A stretch of 23,472 bases of DNA from 13-2-20CM-68-14 sp051955535 (GCA_051955535.1 JBQCGP010000036.1:1-23472); one strand, 5' to 3'. Positions 13,589-21,215 are shown, counted from the first letter of the stretch. Notes: a model not told the origin generated them from the letters alone. Made by a program: numbers and translations.

Positions 13589-14466
13589 CGCTCGCGGCGG
13601 CGGACCTCGGCGAGCGTCGCCCGGGCGACGGCTTCGCTCCTGTATCCCATGCCCCAGAGCCGCTCGACCTGCCGGTCGACGGCGATCAGCTTCGCGAGGG
13701 CGTCGTCGCCGTGCGACCAACCGAAACCGGCGCCGGTGACGATCCACGCGTGCTGGTAGAGCCAGTGCTGGACGTTGCTGTTCGTCCGCGCGGGGCGGGA
13801 GTCGATCCAACGGCCGAGGAGGGCGGCGCGCTCCGTGAGGGGAATCTCGTCGAGGGGCTCCTTCGGCGCACCGCGAACGGTGAACGCCGGAGGGCGGGCG
13901 CGGACGACCAGGTGCTTGTGCGCCACCACCCTGCGCTTCGGCTTCACGGTGACGCGGGCGCGCTTCGCGACAGGCTTGGCGACGGGCTTGGCGACCTTCC
14001 GGACGACCTTCTTAGCGGTCGCCGGGGCCGGCTTCGCGGCGGCAGCCGCGCTCTTCGCGAGCGCGATCGACGTTCCCGCGTACGGCGCCGTGTCCTCGGG
14101 TTGTCCGTCCTGCCCGTACGTGCCGTGGCGAAGCGTGAGCCCGAGCGTGGGCGCGCCGGTGTCCTTGACGCGCGTGCCAGGCGCGGGCTGCTGGCTCGCA
14201 ACGACGTTGGTCGCGTAGCCCTGAACGCCGGCGGTCACGTGCCAGCCGAAGCCTGCGTCCTCGAGGATGCCCTTCGCGAAGACGAAGGCCTGCCCGCGCA
14301 CGTCGGGCACCACGAGAGTCGGGTGCGGCGTCACGACGGGCGTCGGCGCCTTCGGCGGCGTGGTCAGCTGCTGACCGGCCGCGTAGGTCAGCGTTCCGGT
14401 CGCGAGCAGCCAGATCAGGCCGAGCACGACCATGCGTGGAACAACCGCAGCGAAGCGAGCCGCCAT
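13585..14466 (-). CDS. Membrane-anchored PASTA-domain protein in pilus operon
   Basis: 293 residues. One membrane helix at about 9-30 is followed by one PASTA domain (about 51-113: LVVPDVRGQAFVFAKGILEDAGF, then ASQQPAPGTRVKDTGAPTLGLTL). PASTA domains bind peptidoglycan or stem peptides in kinases and penicillin-binding proteins. A Lys/Ala/Pro/Val-rich linker follows (about 140-185), then a C-terminal domain of about 95 residues with RWIDSRPARTNSNVQHWLYQHAWIV that I do not recognise. Neighbours are the wall hydrolase upstream (41-nt gap) and the PilW-like prepilin downstream (4-nt overlap). I infer that it ties the pilus apparatus to the cell wall. The PASTA call is good; the role is inference. 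Confidence 0.82.
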   Translation of the reverse strand: MAARFAAVVPRMVVLGLIWLLATGTLTYAAGQQLTTPPKAPTPVVTPHPTLVVPDVRGQAFVFAKGILEDAGFGWHVTAGVQGYATNVVASQQPAPGTRVKDTGAPTLGLTLRHGTYGQDGQPEDTAPYAGTSIALAKSAAAAAKPAPATAKKVVRKVAKPVAKPVAKRARVTVKPKRRVVAHKHLVVRARPPAFTVRGAPKEPLDEIPLTERAALLGRWIDSRPARTNSNVQHWLYQHAWIVTGAGFGWSHGDDALAKLIAVDRQVERLWGMGYRSEAVARATLAEVRRRER

Positions 14467-14507
14467 ACCCTCACAGCGTCGGCCGGCGAAGGCCCGCGGC
14501 TCTCCCC

Positions 14508-15941
14508 CTACCGGGGGATCCGCGTGAACCGGATCGCGCCGCCGGGAGCTGAACTGCCGCCCGAGACCTGCGCGAAGACCGGACTGCTCGCGCTCGCGCC
14601 GGCGCCGAGCTCAGGCGTCGCCGCGTCTTGCCAGCGGAAGGCGATTCCCGCGAACCGCTCGAACCACGGCTCGAGCTGCGGGTACTGCGTGGCCGGGTCG
14701 AGCTGGAGATGCAGGTGCGGTCCCGTCGCATCGCCGGTCTGGCCGACGAGACCCACCGACTGGCCGGCCGTGAGGACGGCGCCCGCCGTGACCTGCGGAT
14801 CGAGGTACGAGAGGTGGCAGTACGTCCACTCCCGGCCGTCGCCGGCGCGGAGGGTGAGGCCGATGCCGCACCGCGGGTCGGGCTGGTCCCACGACCTGAG
14901 CACGACCGAGTCCGACAGGGCGTAAACCGGCGTCCCCTCAGGCGCCGCGATGTCCGCGGCCGGGTAGTCGTGGTGGTGGTGTGAGACCGAAACGATCGAG
15001 GGACCGCCTCCGACCGGGAAGACGTAGCCGGAGTCGTTGGAGACGGGCGAGGCGAACAATGCGCCTGCCGCCGGTGCGCTCGGGGCGCTCTGCGCCTGCG
15101 TTCGCGCCTTCGTCAGCGCGTCCGTGGCCTGGGCTAGACGGGAGCGGAGCGCCGCGACGCGCATCTCCGACTCGTGCTCGTGGACACCAACCTGCGTCGC
15201 CGCCTTCTGGAGCTCCAGCTGCTGCGAGAGCAGCTGGACGGTGTTGGCGCGGTTCTGGGCGCGGCGTTCCCGCTTCGCCCAGGCCCGCTGGACCTTCAAC
15301 GCGGCGTCCAGCTCGTGGTTGGCCTTTGCGACCTCCTTCCGGGCGGCGTCCAGCGAGACCTGGAGTCGGTCGAGCGTGAAGGTGGTGTCGGCGCCGCCGG
15401 AGCCGAACGTGTGCGCGAGCTGCAGTACCTCGTCCACGTACCACTGGGCGTGGTTGTAGGAGAGCACCGCGCGGGGCAGATCCTGTCCTCCCCCGGAGGC
15501 GGCGAGGTAGCGGGCGGCCGCGTAGATCGCGTCCTGCGGGTTCCACGGATCGGCGACCCCGTCGCCGTTCGCATCGACGCCCCAGCGTTCCCAGGTGCTC
15601 GGCATAAACTGCATCCAGCCGACCGCCCCGGCCGAGCTGGGGCCCATGTTGCGCCCGAAGTTCGACTCGATCTTGTTGATCGAGGCCAGCACCTCCCACG
15701 GGATCCCGTAGGCGGAGCCGGCGGCCTGCCAGAGCGCGACGAGCTGCGGAAAGTTGAGCTCCTGCGGAACGGCCGGAGGTGCCGAGATCGGGTCCGGAAT
15801 GCTGATCTGGCCCGGCTGGTTCGGTAGCGCTGCGCTCGGCAGGCTCGCCGGCGTCGTGGGGAGCACGCGAAACGTGTCGGCGCTCGCAGTCCCAGCCACG
15901 CTCACCAGAGCGAGCGCGAAGCCCAGCAGGATGCGCTTCAT
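14508..15941 (-). CDS. Secreted lytic transglycosylase with C-terminal M23 (LytM) peptidase domain
   Basis: 477 residues. A signal peptide (about 1-21, ending ASA) precedes a lytic transglycosylase domain with Glu92 in INKIESNFG, then GAVGWMQFMPSTWERWG and AIYAAARYLA. An insert DANGDGVADPW (123-133) looks like a calcium-binding loop. A coiled coil spans about 187-285. The M23 domain (about 305-435) has HDYPAADIAAPEGTPVYA (His324, Asp330), TYCHLS, and GPHLHLQL (His409, His411), a complete zinc-site pattern in the HDYPxxD variant. Together these would cut glycan strands and cross-bridges. It overlaps the pilT2 stop (TGATG) and precedes the PASTA gene, so it most likely opens or remodels the wall for the pilus. 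The combination of domains is convincing. Confidence 0.9.
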   Translation of the reverse strand: MKRILLGFALALVSVAGTASADTFRVLPTTPASLPSAALPNQPGQISIPDPISAPPAVPQELNFPQLVALWQAAGSAYGIPWEVLASINKIESNFGRNMGPSSAGAVGWMQFMPSTWERWGVDANGDGVADPWNPQDAIYAAARYLAASGGGQDLPRAVLSYNHAQWYVDEVLQLAHTFGSGGADTTFTLDRLQVSLDAARKEVAKANHELDAALKVQRAWAKRERRAQNRANTVQLLSQQLELQKAATQVGVHEHESEMRVAALRSRLAQATDALTKARTQAQSAPSAPAAGALFASPVSNDSGYVFPVGGGPSIVSVSHHHHDYPAADIAAPEGTPVYALSDSVVLRSWDQPDPRCGIGLTLRAGDGREWTYCHLSYLDPQVTAGAVLTAGQSVGLVGQTGDATGPHLHLQLDPATQYPQLEPWFERFAGIAFRWQDAATPELGAGASASSPVFAQVSGGSSAPGGAIRFTRIPR

Positions 15942-17116
15942 CAGTCCGCCGGGGCGATCCGGAGGCTCGGCATCCGCGGCTCCTCCTGCTCTTCCGAAGG
16001 CGCCGACTGGGGCAACTCGTCGGCCCGCGTGATGCCGGCGGCCTCGCGCTTGAGCGAATGCTCGAGCGCGACGATGAAGTCGTGCTGGTTCGTCGCAGCA
16101 TTGGCGGCGACCTCGCGGTCGATGTCGCCCGAGATGACGAGCCCGATCAGCGCCTGCTCGAAGCTCTGCATCTGGAAGAAGGCGCCCTCGGAGATCGCGT
16201 CGTGGATCTCCTCGGTCTTGTTGTCGCGGATCAGCTCGGCGATGCGCGCGTTGTTCACCATCACCTCGACCGCTGCCACGCGGCCCCCCGCCTTGCGGGG
16301 CAGGAGCCGCTGGCTGACGATCCCGCGCAGGACGCCCGCCAGGATCGAACGAATCTGGGCCTGCTTGATCCCCGGGAAGAACTCGATCATGCGGCCGAGC
16401 GTCTCGGCGGCGTCGATCGTGTGCATCGTCGAGAAGACGAGGTGTCCCGACTCGGCGGCCTTGAGGGCGGTCTCGGCGCTCTCCGCGTCGCGCAGCTCGC
16501 CGATCAGGATCACATCCGGGTCCTGACGCAGGGCCCGCCGCAGCGCCGCGAGGTAGGACTCGGTGTCGATCCCGACCTCGCGCTGGTTGACGATGCAGCC
16601 GTGGTCCTCGTGGAGGATCTCGATCGGGTCCTCGATCGTGACGATGTGCTGCCGGCGCGTCTTGTTGATGTAGTCGACGATCGCCGCGAGGGTGGTGGTC
16701 TTTCCCGAGCCGGTCGCGCCCGTCACGAGCACGAGGCCGCGATTTTCGTCGGCCATCGCCTGGACGCCGGGCGGCATCCGCAGCTGGGCGAAGCTGGGCA
16801 CGTGCTTGGGGATGACGCGGAACGCGAAGGAGATCGCGCCGCGCTGACGGAAAACGTTGACGCGGAAGCGCGGCAGGTCCCCGCCGGAGTACGCGATGTC
16901 GAGCTCGCCCGACTCGTAGAAGGACTCTCGCTTCGCAGGCGTGAGCTCGGAGACGATCGCGAGCGCCGCCTCGAGGTCTGCGGCCGTCACCGGAGGGTGG
17001 TCGTCGAGCGGCGTCAGCTGGCCGTCCCGTCTAAAGACGGGCAGCTGGCCCACCTTGAGGTGGACGTCGCTCGCGCCTTCGTCCAGGGCACGCCGCAGGA
17101 CCGCATTCAGCTCCAC
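15941..17116 (-). CDS. Second PilT-like ATPase
   Basis: 391 residues from GTG 17116; GTG 17125 is an in-frame alternative, and the frame is open still further upstream into the flavoprotein gene. It shows ASDVHLKVGQLP, Walker A GATGSGKT (133-140), TIEDPIEI, Walker B DPDVILIGE (199-207) and His-box TMHT (230-233), so it is a PilT/PilU-class motor. The AIRNLI motif of true retraction ATPases is diverged to ARIAELI (290-296), and the protein ends with an acidic tail (SEEQEEPRM region). It could be a PilU-like helper or a motor with its own task. It heads the operon with wall hydrolase, PASTA and minor pilins. The sigma-28-like promoter upstream has a perfect TAAA, and its box ends 7 nt before GTG 17116. 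Confidence 0.9.
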   Translation of the reverse strand: MELNAVLRRALDEGASDVHLKVGQLPVFRRDGQLTPLDDHPPVTAADLEAALAIVSELTPAKRESFYESGELDIAYSGGDLPRFRVNVFRQRGAISFAFRVIPKHVPSFAQLRMPPGVQAMADENRGLVLVTGATGSGKTTTLAAIVDYINKTRRQHIVTIEDPIEILHEDHGCIVNQREVGIDTESYLAALRRALRQDPDVILIGELRDAESAETALKAAESGHLVFSTMHTIDAAETLGRMIEFFPGIKQAQIRSILAGVLRGIVSQRLLPRKAGGRVAAVEVMVNNARIAELIRDNKTEEIHDAISEGAFFQMQSFEQALIGLVISGDIDREVAANAATNQHDFIVALEHSLKREAAGITRADELPQSAPSEEQEEPRMPSLRIAPAD

Positions 17117-17123
17117 CCGCTGC

Positions 17124-17151
17124 ACATCGGCAGCGCCCTCGTTTGTCTTTA
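17124..17151 (-). promoter_or_regulatory. Putative sigma-28/WhiG-type promoter of the pilT2 operon
   Basis: TAAA (17151-17148), a 16-bp spacer, GCCGATGT (17131-17124), then 7 nt to GTG 17116. The -35 is a full match and the -10 is 6 of 8. The TAAA contains the TAA stop codon of the upstream flavoprotein gene. Confidence 0.6.
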
Positions 17152-18258
17152 GGCGCCGAGACTCTGGAGGACGCGGAGAGGTGCGCCCTTGAGGCCGTGC
17201 GTGTCGGCGGCGGTGGTCTCGCCGCGGACGACCGCCTGGAAGAGGCGCCACGAGAGGTTCGTGGTCGCGACCCGGAAGGCGAAGCGCGGGAAGCGCTCGA
17301 ACGCGAGCTTTGCACGCCACGAGACCGTCTCGAGCGGCGCGAAGGTCGCGGCGAACCGCTCGGCGTATGCCTCGAGCCCGCCGCCGGCGAGGATCGTCTC
17401 GCTGGCGAGCCGGCCGCTCACGAACGCCTCGTACATGCCGTCCCCCGAGAGCGGGTCGACCAGCCCGGCGGCGTCGCCGATGAGAAGGACTCGGCCGTGG
17501 ACCGGCCGCCTCCCGGCGCCCCGCATCGGCAGCCGGTGGCCGCGAAGGTCGCGCACCACACTCTCGTCGATCCCGTATGCGCGGCAGAGCTCCCGCAGCC
17601 GTTCGCGGAGACGAGGCCCCTCGCTCTGCCAGCCGCCGACGCCGACGTTGACGTGGTCGCCTTTCGGAAAGACCCAGGCGTAGCCGCCGGGGACCACATC
17701 GAGCTCGACAACCGCTCGGCCCGCATAGCGCTCCCGCGAGACTTCTCCGTACGCAACGTTGCCCTCGAGCGCGACGCCGTGCTCGTGGGACGGCAGCCCG
17801 AGCGAACGCGTCGTGATCCCGTTGGCCCCGTCGGCGCCGACGACGACGTCCGCCTCGAGGCGTACGCCGTCGAGCGTCACCGCACCGCCGGGGTCGACCG
17901 CCGTGACCTTGACGCCGTCTCGGAACTCGGCGCCTGCTGCCGCCGCCTGTTCGGCGAGGAAGGCGTCGAGGCGGCGCCGCTGGGTCATCAGAACCAGGGG
18001 CTCAGAAGCGCGGCGGCTCCAGCGGCGCGAGTAGCGGAACCCGAGCTCGAGCGTGTCGACGCGTTCCTCGACGACGGGCTCCACGGAGACCGGCAGCTCC
18101 TGGATCGCGCGGAGCGTCAGGCCTCCACCGCATGGCTTGTCGCGCGGAAACCGCGCGCGGTCGATCAGGCACACGCGCGCGCCCGCGCGCGCGAGACGGT
18201 AGGCGGTCGTCGAACCTGCCGGCCCGGCGCCGACGACTATCGCGTCAAACCGCTCCAC
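17149..18258 (-). CDS. Geranylgeranyl reductase family FAD-dependent oxidoreductase
   Basis: 369 residues. An N-terminal FAD-binding Rossmann motif VVGAGPAGSTTAYRLARAG (about 8-26) is followed by DKPCGGGL (about 41-48), a conserved Cys-containing loop of this family. Further on are GADGANG, then GGYAWVFPKGDHVNVGVGG, and the second FAD motif LLIGDAAGLVDPLSGDGMYEA. The family (ChlP, archaeal GGR, menaquinone and lipid side-chain reductases) saturates isoprenoid double bonds; the substrate here cannot be read from sequence. Start GTG 18258 has a weak ribosome binding site. Its stop overlaps the -35 of the pilT2 promoter, but nothing else links it to pili. It is divergent from the DUF4242-like gene. 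Confidence 0.88.
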   Translation of the reverse strand: MERFDAIVVGAGPAGSTTAYRLARAGARVCLIDRARFPRDKPCGGGLTLRAIQELPVSVEPVVEERVDTLELGFRYSRRWSRRASEPLVLMTQRRRLDAFLAEQAAAAGAEFRDGVKVTAVDPGGAVTLDGVRLEADVVVGADGANGITTRSLGLPSHEHGVALEGNVAYGEVSRERYAGRAVVELDVVPGGYAWVFPKGDHVNVGVGGWQSEGPRLRERLRELCRAYGIDESVVRDLRGHRLPMRGAGRRPVHGRVLLIGDAAGLVDPLSGDGMYEAFVSGRLASETILAGGGLEAYAERFAATFAPLETVSWRAKLAFERFPRFAFRVATTNLSWRLFQAVVRGETTAADTHGLKGAPLRVLQSLGA

Positions 18259-18361
18259 GCCAGAGCATCGTAAGACCTCTTGAAGCGCCGGCGGCGCCCG
18301 ACTAGATTCGTGGGTCCGCCGCGAGCAGCGGTTCCGACCAGACCTGAAGGGAGTTCAATCA

Positions 18362-18652
18362 GTGGCCAGATATCTCATCGTCCGCAGATTCGATGTCGGG
18401 GAGGAGGAAATGCCCGAAGTCGGCCGCCGCTCCCGTACGGTGATCGAGAACGGGCATCCGGAAATCACCTGGGAGCACAGCCACATCGTCGTCGGCGACG
18501 ACGGCGTCGTCATGACCTATTGCGTCTACGAGGCACCTGACGAGCAGGCAGTTCGACAGCACGCTAAAGAGCTCGGCGAGCACCGGATCGAGGAGCTGCA
18601 CGAGATCGCCGGCGACGTCACGCCGGCGGATTTTCCGCCGGCCGCCGCGTAG
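18362..18652 (+). CDS. DUF4242-like small protein
   Basis: 96 residues from GTG 18362 with GGGAG about 9 nt upstream. Features of the DUF4242 family are ARYLIVRRFD at the start, then ITWEHSHIVVGDDGVVMTYCVYEAPDEQAVRQHAKELG, and a final helix with a short tail. Members are small ferredoxin-like proteins of unconfirmed function, some described as nickel-responsive. It is a single gene, convergent with the cyclase gene at 18656 with only 3 nt between the stops. The 3' end of the gene contains a perfect hairpin (18622-18642). Confidence 0.8.
   Translation: MARYLIVRRFDVGEEEMPEVGRRSRTVIENGHPEITWEHSHIVVGDDGVVMTYCVYEAPDEQAVRQHAKELGEHRIEELHEIAGDVTPADFPPAAA
18622..18642. terminator. Hairpin inside the 3' end of the DUF4242-like gene
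   Basis: GCCGGCGG (18622-18629), loop ATTTT, CCGCCGGC (18635-18642). It sits between convergent genes that leave no other room for a terminator, but it has no T tract after it. It would have to act before the stop codon on the plus strand. Confidence 0.4.
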
Positions 18653-18655
18653 TTA

Positions 18656-20689
18656 CTACTGAATCAGCTGCTGCGCGTCCGGGATGTGGTACGACGCGGC
18701 ACGCGCCATTGCGAGGCGCCGGCGAAGATCGGCGAGCTGGACGCTGTCTCCTTCAGGGACAAGCTCGAGCGCCTCGCGATAGAGGATCGCGGCCTGATCC
18801 TTCGCCCAGCCGTGCTCCGCCTGCTCGGCGGCACGGATGAAGTAGCCCAGCGCGCGCTCCGGCTCGCCGGCGTCGCGCCAGTGGCGGGCGAGGGCCGCGG
18901 CGGCCTCTCCGAGCTCCGCTGTTCTCGCTTCGAAGAACTCGGCAACACGCGCATGGCGCTTGCGCCGCTCGGCGCGCGGGAGCAGCTCGTAGGCGACATC
19001 TCGGATCAGGACGTGCTTGAAGCCGAACTGCTGCTCGCCTTCGATGATCGAGCTCGTGTCGCGCACGATCAGGTCGCGCCGCTCGAGCGCACCGAGCAAG
19101 CCGGAGAGCCCGTCGGCGACACCAACCTGCGACAGCGCACCGCGCCAGAACGTCTTGCCCACGACCGCCGCGTCGAGCAGGATCGCCCGCTCCGCATCGG
19201 GAAGCGCGTCGAGGCGGGCGGCGAGAATGCCCCGGATCGTGGTCGGCAGCGAAGCGTCGACCGGAGACGACTCCGCCATCGTCGCGGCGAGCTGCTCGAT
19301 GAAGAGCGGGTTGCCCTCAGCGGTCTCGGCCAGGCGCAACGCCGCTTCGCCGCGAATCTCGCCGAGCCTCAGGTTCGCCAGCTGTTGGGCCTCGGCCGGG
19401 TTCAGCGGCGCGAGCGGCAACGCCGTGTAGGCGGTCAGCCCGCCGCCCCACGACGGCCGCGAATCGAGTAGCTCGGGGCGCGCGAGCGTCACAAGCATGA
19501 TCGGCAGCTCTCGGAGGCGCGCCGCCAGCAGCTCGATCAGGTCGAGCAGGCCCCGGTCGGCCCAGTGAATGTCCTCGAAGACGAGCACCGTCGGACTGTC
19601 GCGTGCCACGGCCTCGATGAAGACGCGAATGGAGAAGAAAAGCTCCTCGCGATCGTCGACCGAGCCTTCGGGGTCGAGCCCGAGCAGGATGGCGAGGTGG
19701 CGCGCAACCGCCTCGTCGGGGACGCTCTCCCGCAGCTTCTCGAGGCCGACCTCGGCCGGGTCGCTTTCGAAGATCCCGCAGAGAGCCTTCACCTGCGTCG
19801 CGAAGGCGAAGTAGGCGCTGCTCTCGCGATACGGCAGTGAGCGGCCGTGGACCGTGCGTCCGCCCAGCTCTTCGACCGCGGCGGAGAACTCCTGCGCGAG
19901 GCGCGTCTTGCCAATGCCGGCCGTGCCGAGAACGGTTACGAGGTGGGGAGCCGATTCGCCGGCCACGCGCTCCCAGATCCCGCGCAGAACCTCGAGCTCG
20001 CGCGCCCGTCCGACGAGGTCGCCCGAGAGGCGTCGCTCGCCCGCCGCGTGCAGCGGGCAGAGCGCGATCCACGCTTCGACCGGCTCGGCCTTTCCCTTGG
20101 CGATGACCGGCGGCGCCTCCTCGTATTCGATCGCGTCACGCGTGGCGGCGTAGGTCTCGCGCCCGACGAGCACCCCGTCGACCGGCGCGGCCGACTGCAG
20201 GCGTGAGGCCGTGTTGACGACATCTCCGGCGACCATTGCCTCACCGAGCTCCGGCCTCGCGCCGAGCGCGACCAGCGCCTCGCCGGTGTTGACCGCGATC
20301 CGGACCTGCACGTCGAGGCCTTCGAGGCTCTGCACGCCGTCGCGGACCGCGAGCGCCGCCCGCACCGCCCGCTCTGCATCGTCGCCGTAGGTCGTCGGAG
20401 CGCCGTACACCGCCACGACCGCGTCGCCGATGAACTTCTCGACGACGCCGCCGAACGACTCGAACTCGCGGCGAAGAAAGTCGTGGTACGGCGACAGGAA
20501 CGCCCGCACGTCCTCAGGGTCGAGCACCTCGGACCGGGCCGTGAAGCCGACGAGATCGACGAACACCACTGAAACGAACCTCCGCTCGTCGCGGCCCGCC
20601 GGCGCAACAGCGTCGAGCGGCTGCCCGCACGCGTTGCAGAAACGCGCGCTCTCAGGATTCTCCTGGCCGCAGCTAGGACAGATGAGCAC
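18656..20689 (-). CDS. Zinc-ribbon class III adenylate cyclase fused to AAA ATPase regulator
   Basis: 677 residues. A zinc ribbon (Cys 4, 7, 18, 21) is followed by a class III cyclase domain (about 36-210). Both metal Asp are present (D45 in FVDLVGFT, D89 in KFIGDAVVAVYG), as are the adenine-selecting Lys85 and Asp156 and the transition-state Asn159/Arg163 (NTASR). All catalytic residues are therefore there and cAMP is the likely product. An AAA/NTPase domain follows (about 222-480) with Walker A GTAGIGKT (255-262) and Walker B VLVFEDIHWAD. The C-terminal helical part is shorter than in many relatives of about 1000 residues that carry long TPR arrays. Start GTG 20689 lies directly after AGGGG, so it may be leaderless or poorly spaced. 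Its regulatory input is unknown. Confidence 0.88.
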   Translation of the reverse strand: MLICPSCGQENPESARFCNACGQPLDAVAPAGRDERRFVSVVFVDLVGFTARSEVLDPEDVRAFLSPYHDFLRREFESFGGVVEKFIGDAVVAVYGAPTTYGDDAERAVRAALAVRDGVQSLEGLDVQVRIAVNTGEALVALGARPELGEAMVAGDVVNTASRLQSAAPVDGVLVGRETYAATRDAIEYEEAPPVIAKGKAEPVEAWIALCPLHAAGERRLSGDLVGRARELEVLRGIWERVAGESAPHLVTVLGTAGIGKTRLAQEFSAAVEELGGRTVHGRSLPYRESSAYFAFATQVKALCGIFESDPAEVGLEKLRESVPDEAVARHLAILLGLDPEGSVDDREELFFSIRVFIEAVARDSPTVLVFEDIHWADRGLLDLIELLAARLRELPIMLVTLARPELLDSRPSWGGGLTAYTALPLAPLNPAEAQQLANLRLGEIRGEAALRLAETAEGNPLFIEQLAATMAESSPVDASLPTTIRGILAARLDALPDAERAILLDAAVVGKTFWRGALSQVGVADGLSGLLGALERRDLIVRDTSSIIEGEQQFGFKHVLIRDVAYELLPRAERRKRHARVAEFFEARTAELGEAAAALARHWRDAGEPERALGYFIRAAEQAEHGWAKDQAAILYREALELVPEGDSVQLADLRRRLAMARAASYHIPDAQQLIQ

Positions 20690-20743
20690 CCCCTAAGCCT
20701 AGGACGTCAGGCGGCGATTGAGAATCCCGCGACGAACCGCGGC

Positions 20744-20749
20744 TACACT
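20744..20749 (+). promoter_or_regulatory. Probable -10 of tRNA-Tyr
   Basis: TACACT (20744-20749) ends 11 nt before the tRNA. TTGAGA at 20718-20723 is 20 bp upstream, too far for a standard -35, so only the -10 is proposed. Confidence 0.4.
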
Positions 20750-20760
20750 CTTTCCGCTCT

Positions 20761-20842
20761 GGGGGTGTGCCCGAGCGGCCAAAGGGAACGGGCTGTAAAC
20801 CCGTCGGCTCAGCCTACGGAGGTTCGAATCCTCCCGCCCCCA
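20761..20842 (+). tRNA. tRNA-Tyr (anticodon GTA)
   Basis: The acceptor stem GGGGGTG (20761-20767) pairs with CGCCCCC (20835-20841), followed by discriminator A. The anticodon stem is ACGGG/CCCGT with loop CTGTAAA and GTA at 20795-20797. It has a long variable arm as expected for class II tRNA-Tyr. The T arm GGAGG-TTCGAAT-CCTCC is perfect. CCA is not encoded. Confidence 0.95.
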
Positions 20843-20934
20843 TAACCGGCCTAGCCGTTCGTTCCCCACTGGCTTTTGGCCCGCCACCCGTAGTAGCGTC
20901 GCCGTGAAACGTGCTGCCGAGGAAGGAGTGGATC

Positions 20935-21204
20935 TTGCCGAAAGTCGTTATGACCCATGCCGTACGAGACATCGACCATTGGCTCCAAGGCAAGGCGGAA
21001 CGTGCTGCTGCTATCGAGTCGGGGACCGGAAGCAACGTGACCGACTACGTGGCGCAGGATGGAAGCACCAACATCGCCATCACAGCCGACGTTGCCGACC
21101 CTGCCGCGCTGGAGGCGCTGCTGGCGTCGCCGCCGCCTGAGATGGTGGCGACGATGGAGGCGCACGGCGTCGTTCAGCCAATCTCCGTCTACGTCGAGTC
21201 CTAG
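20935..21204 (+). CDS. Small unknown protein with TTG start
   Basis: 89 residues from TTG 20935, chosen because AAGGAG (20923-20928) stands 6 nt upstream; GTG 20911 is in frame but lacks such a site. The protein runs PKVVMTHAVRDIDHWLQGKAERAAAIESGTGSNVTDYVA, then NIAITADVADPAALEALLASPPPEMVATMEAHGVVQPISVYVES. The beta-alpha-beta pattern and a D-x-D-x-W-L motif suggest a dimeric alpha/beta-barrel-type fold of the kind seen in small ABM or DUF3764-like proteins. This is only a guess, and no function is known. It is downstream of tRNA-Tyr and convergent with the histidine kinase gene. Confidence 0.75.
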   Translation: MPKVVMTHAVRDIDHWLQGKAERAAAIESGTGSNVTDYVAQDGSTNIAITADVADPAALEALLASPPPEMVATMEAHGVVQPISVYVES

Positions 21205-21215
21205 TCGCTACGTAG

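Noticed and set aside
17117..17320. Longer N-terminus for the second PilT-like protein (start at 17320)
   Set aside because: It would overlap the flavoprotein gene in another frame and gives unnatural sequence. The family N-terminus (ASDVHLKVG region) begins just after GTG 17116.
20718..20749. Full sigma-70 promoter for tRNA-Tyr (TTGAGA to TACACT)
   Set aside because: The spacer would be 20 bp, too long for a standard promoter. Only the -10 is reported.
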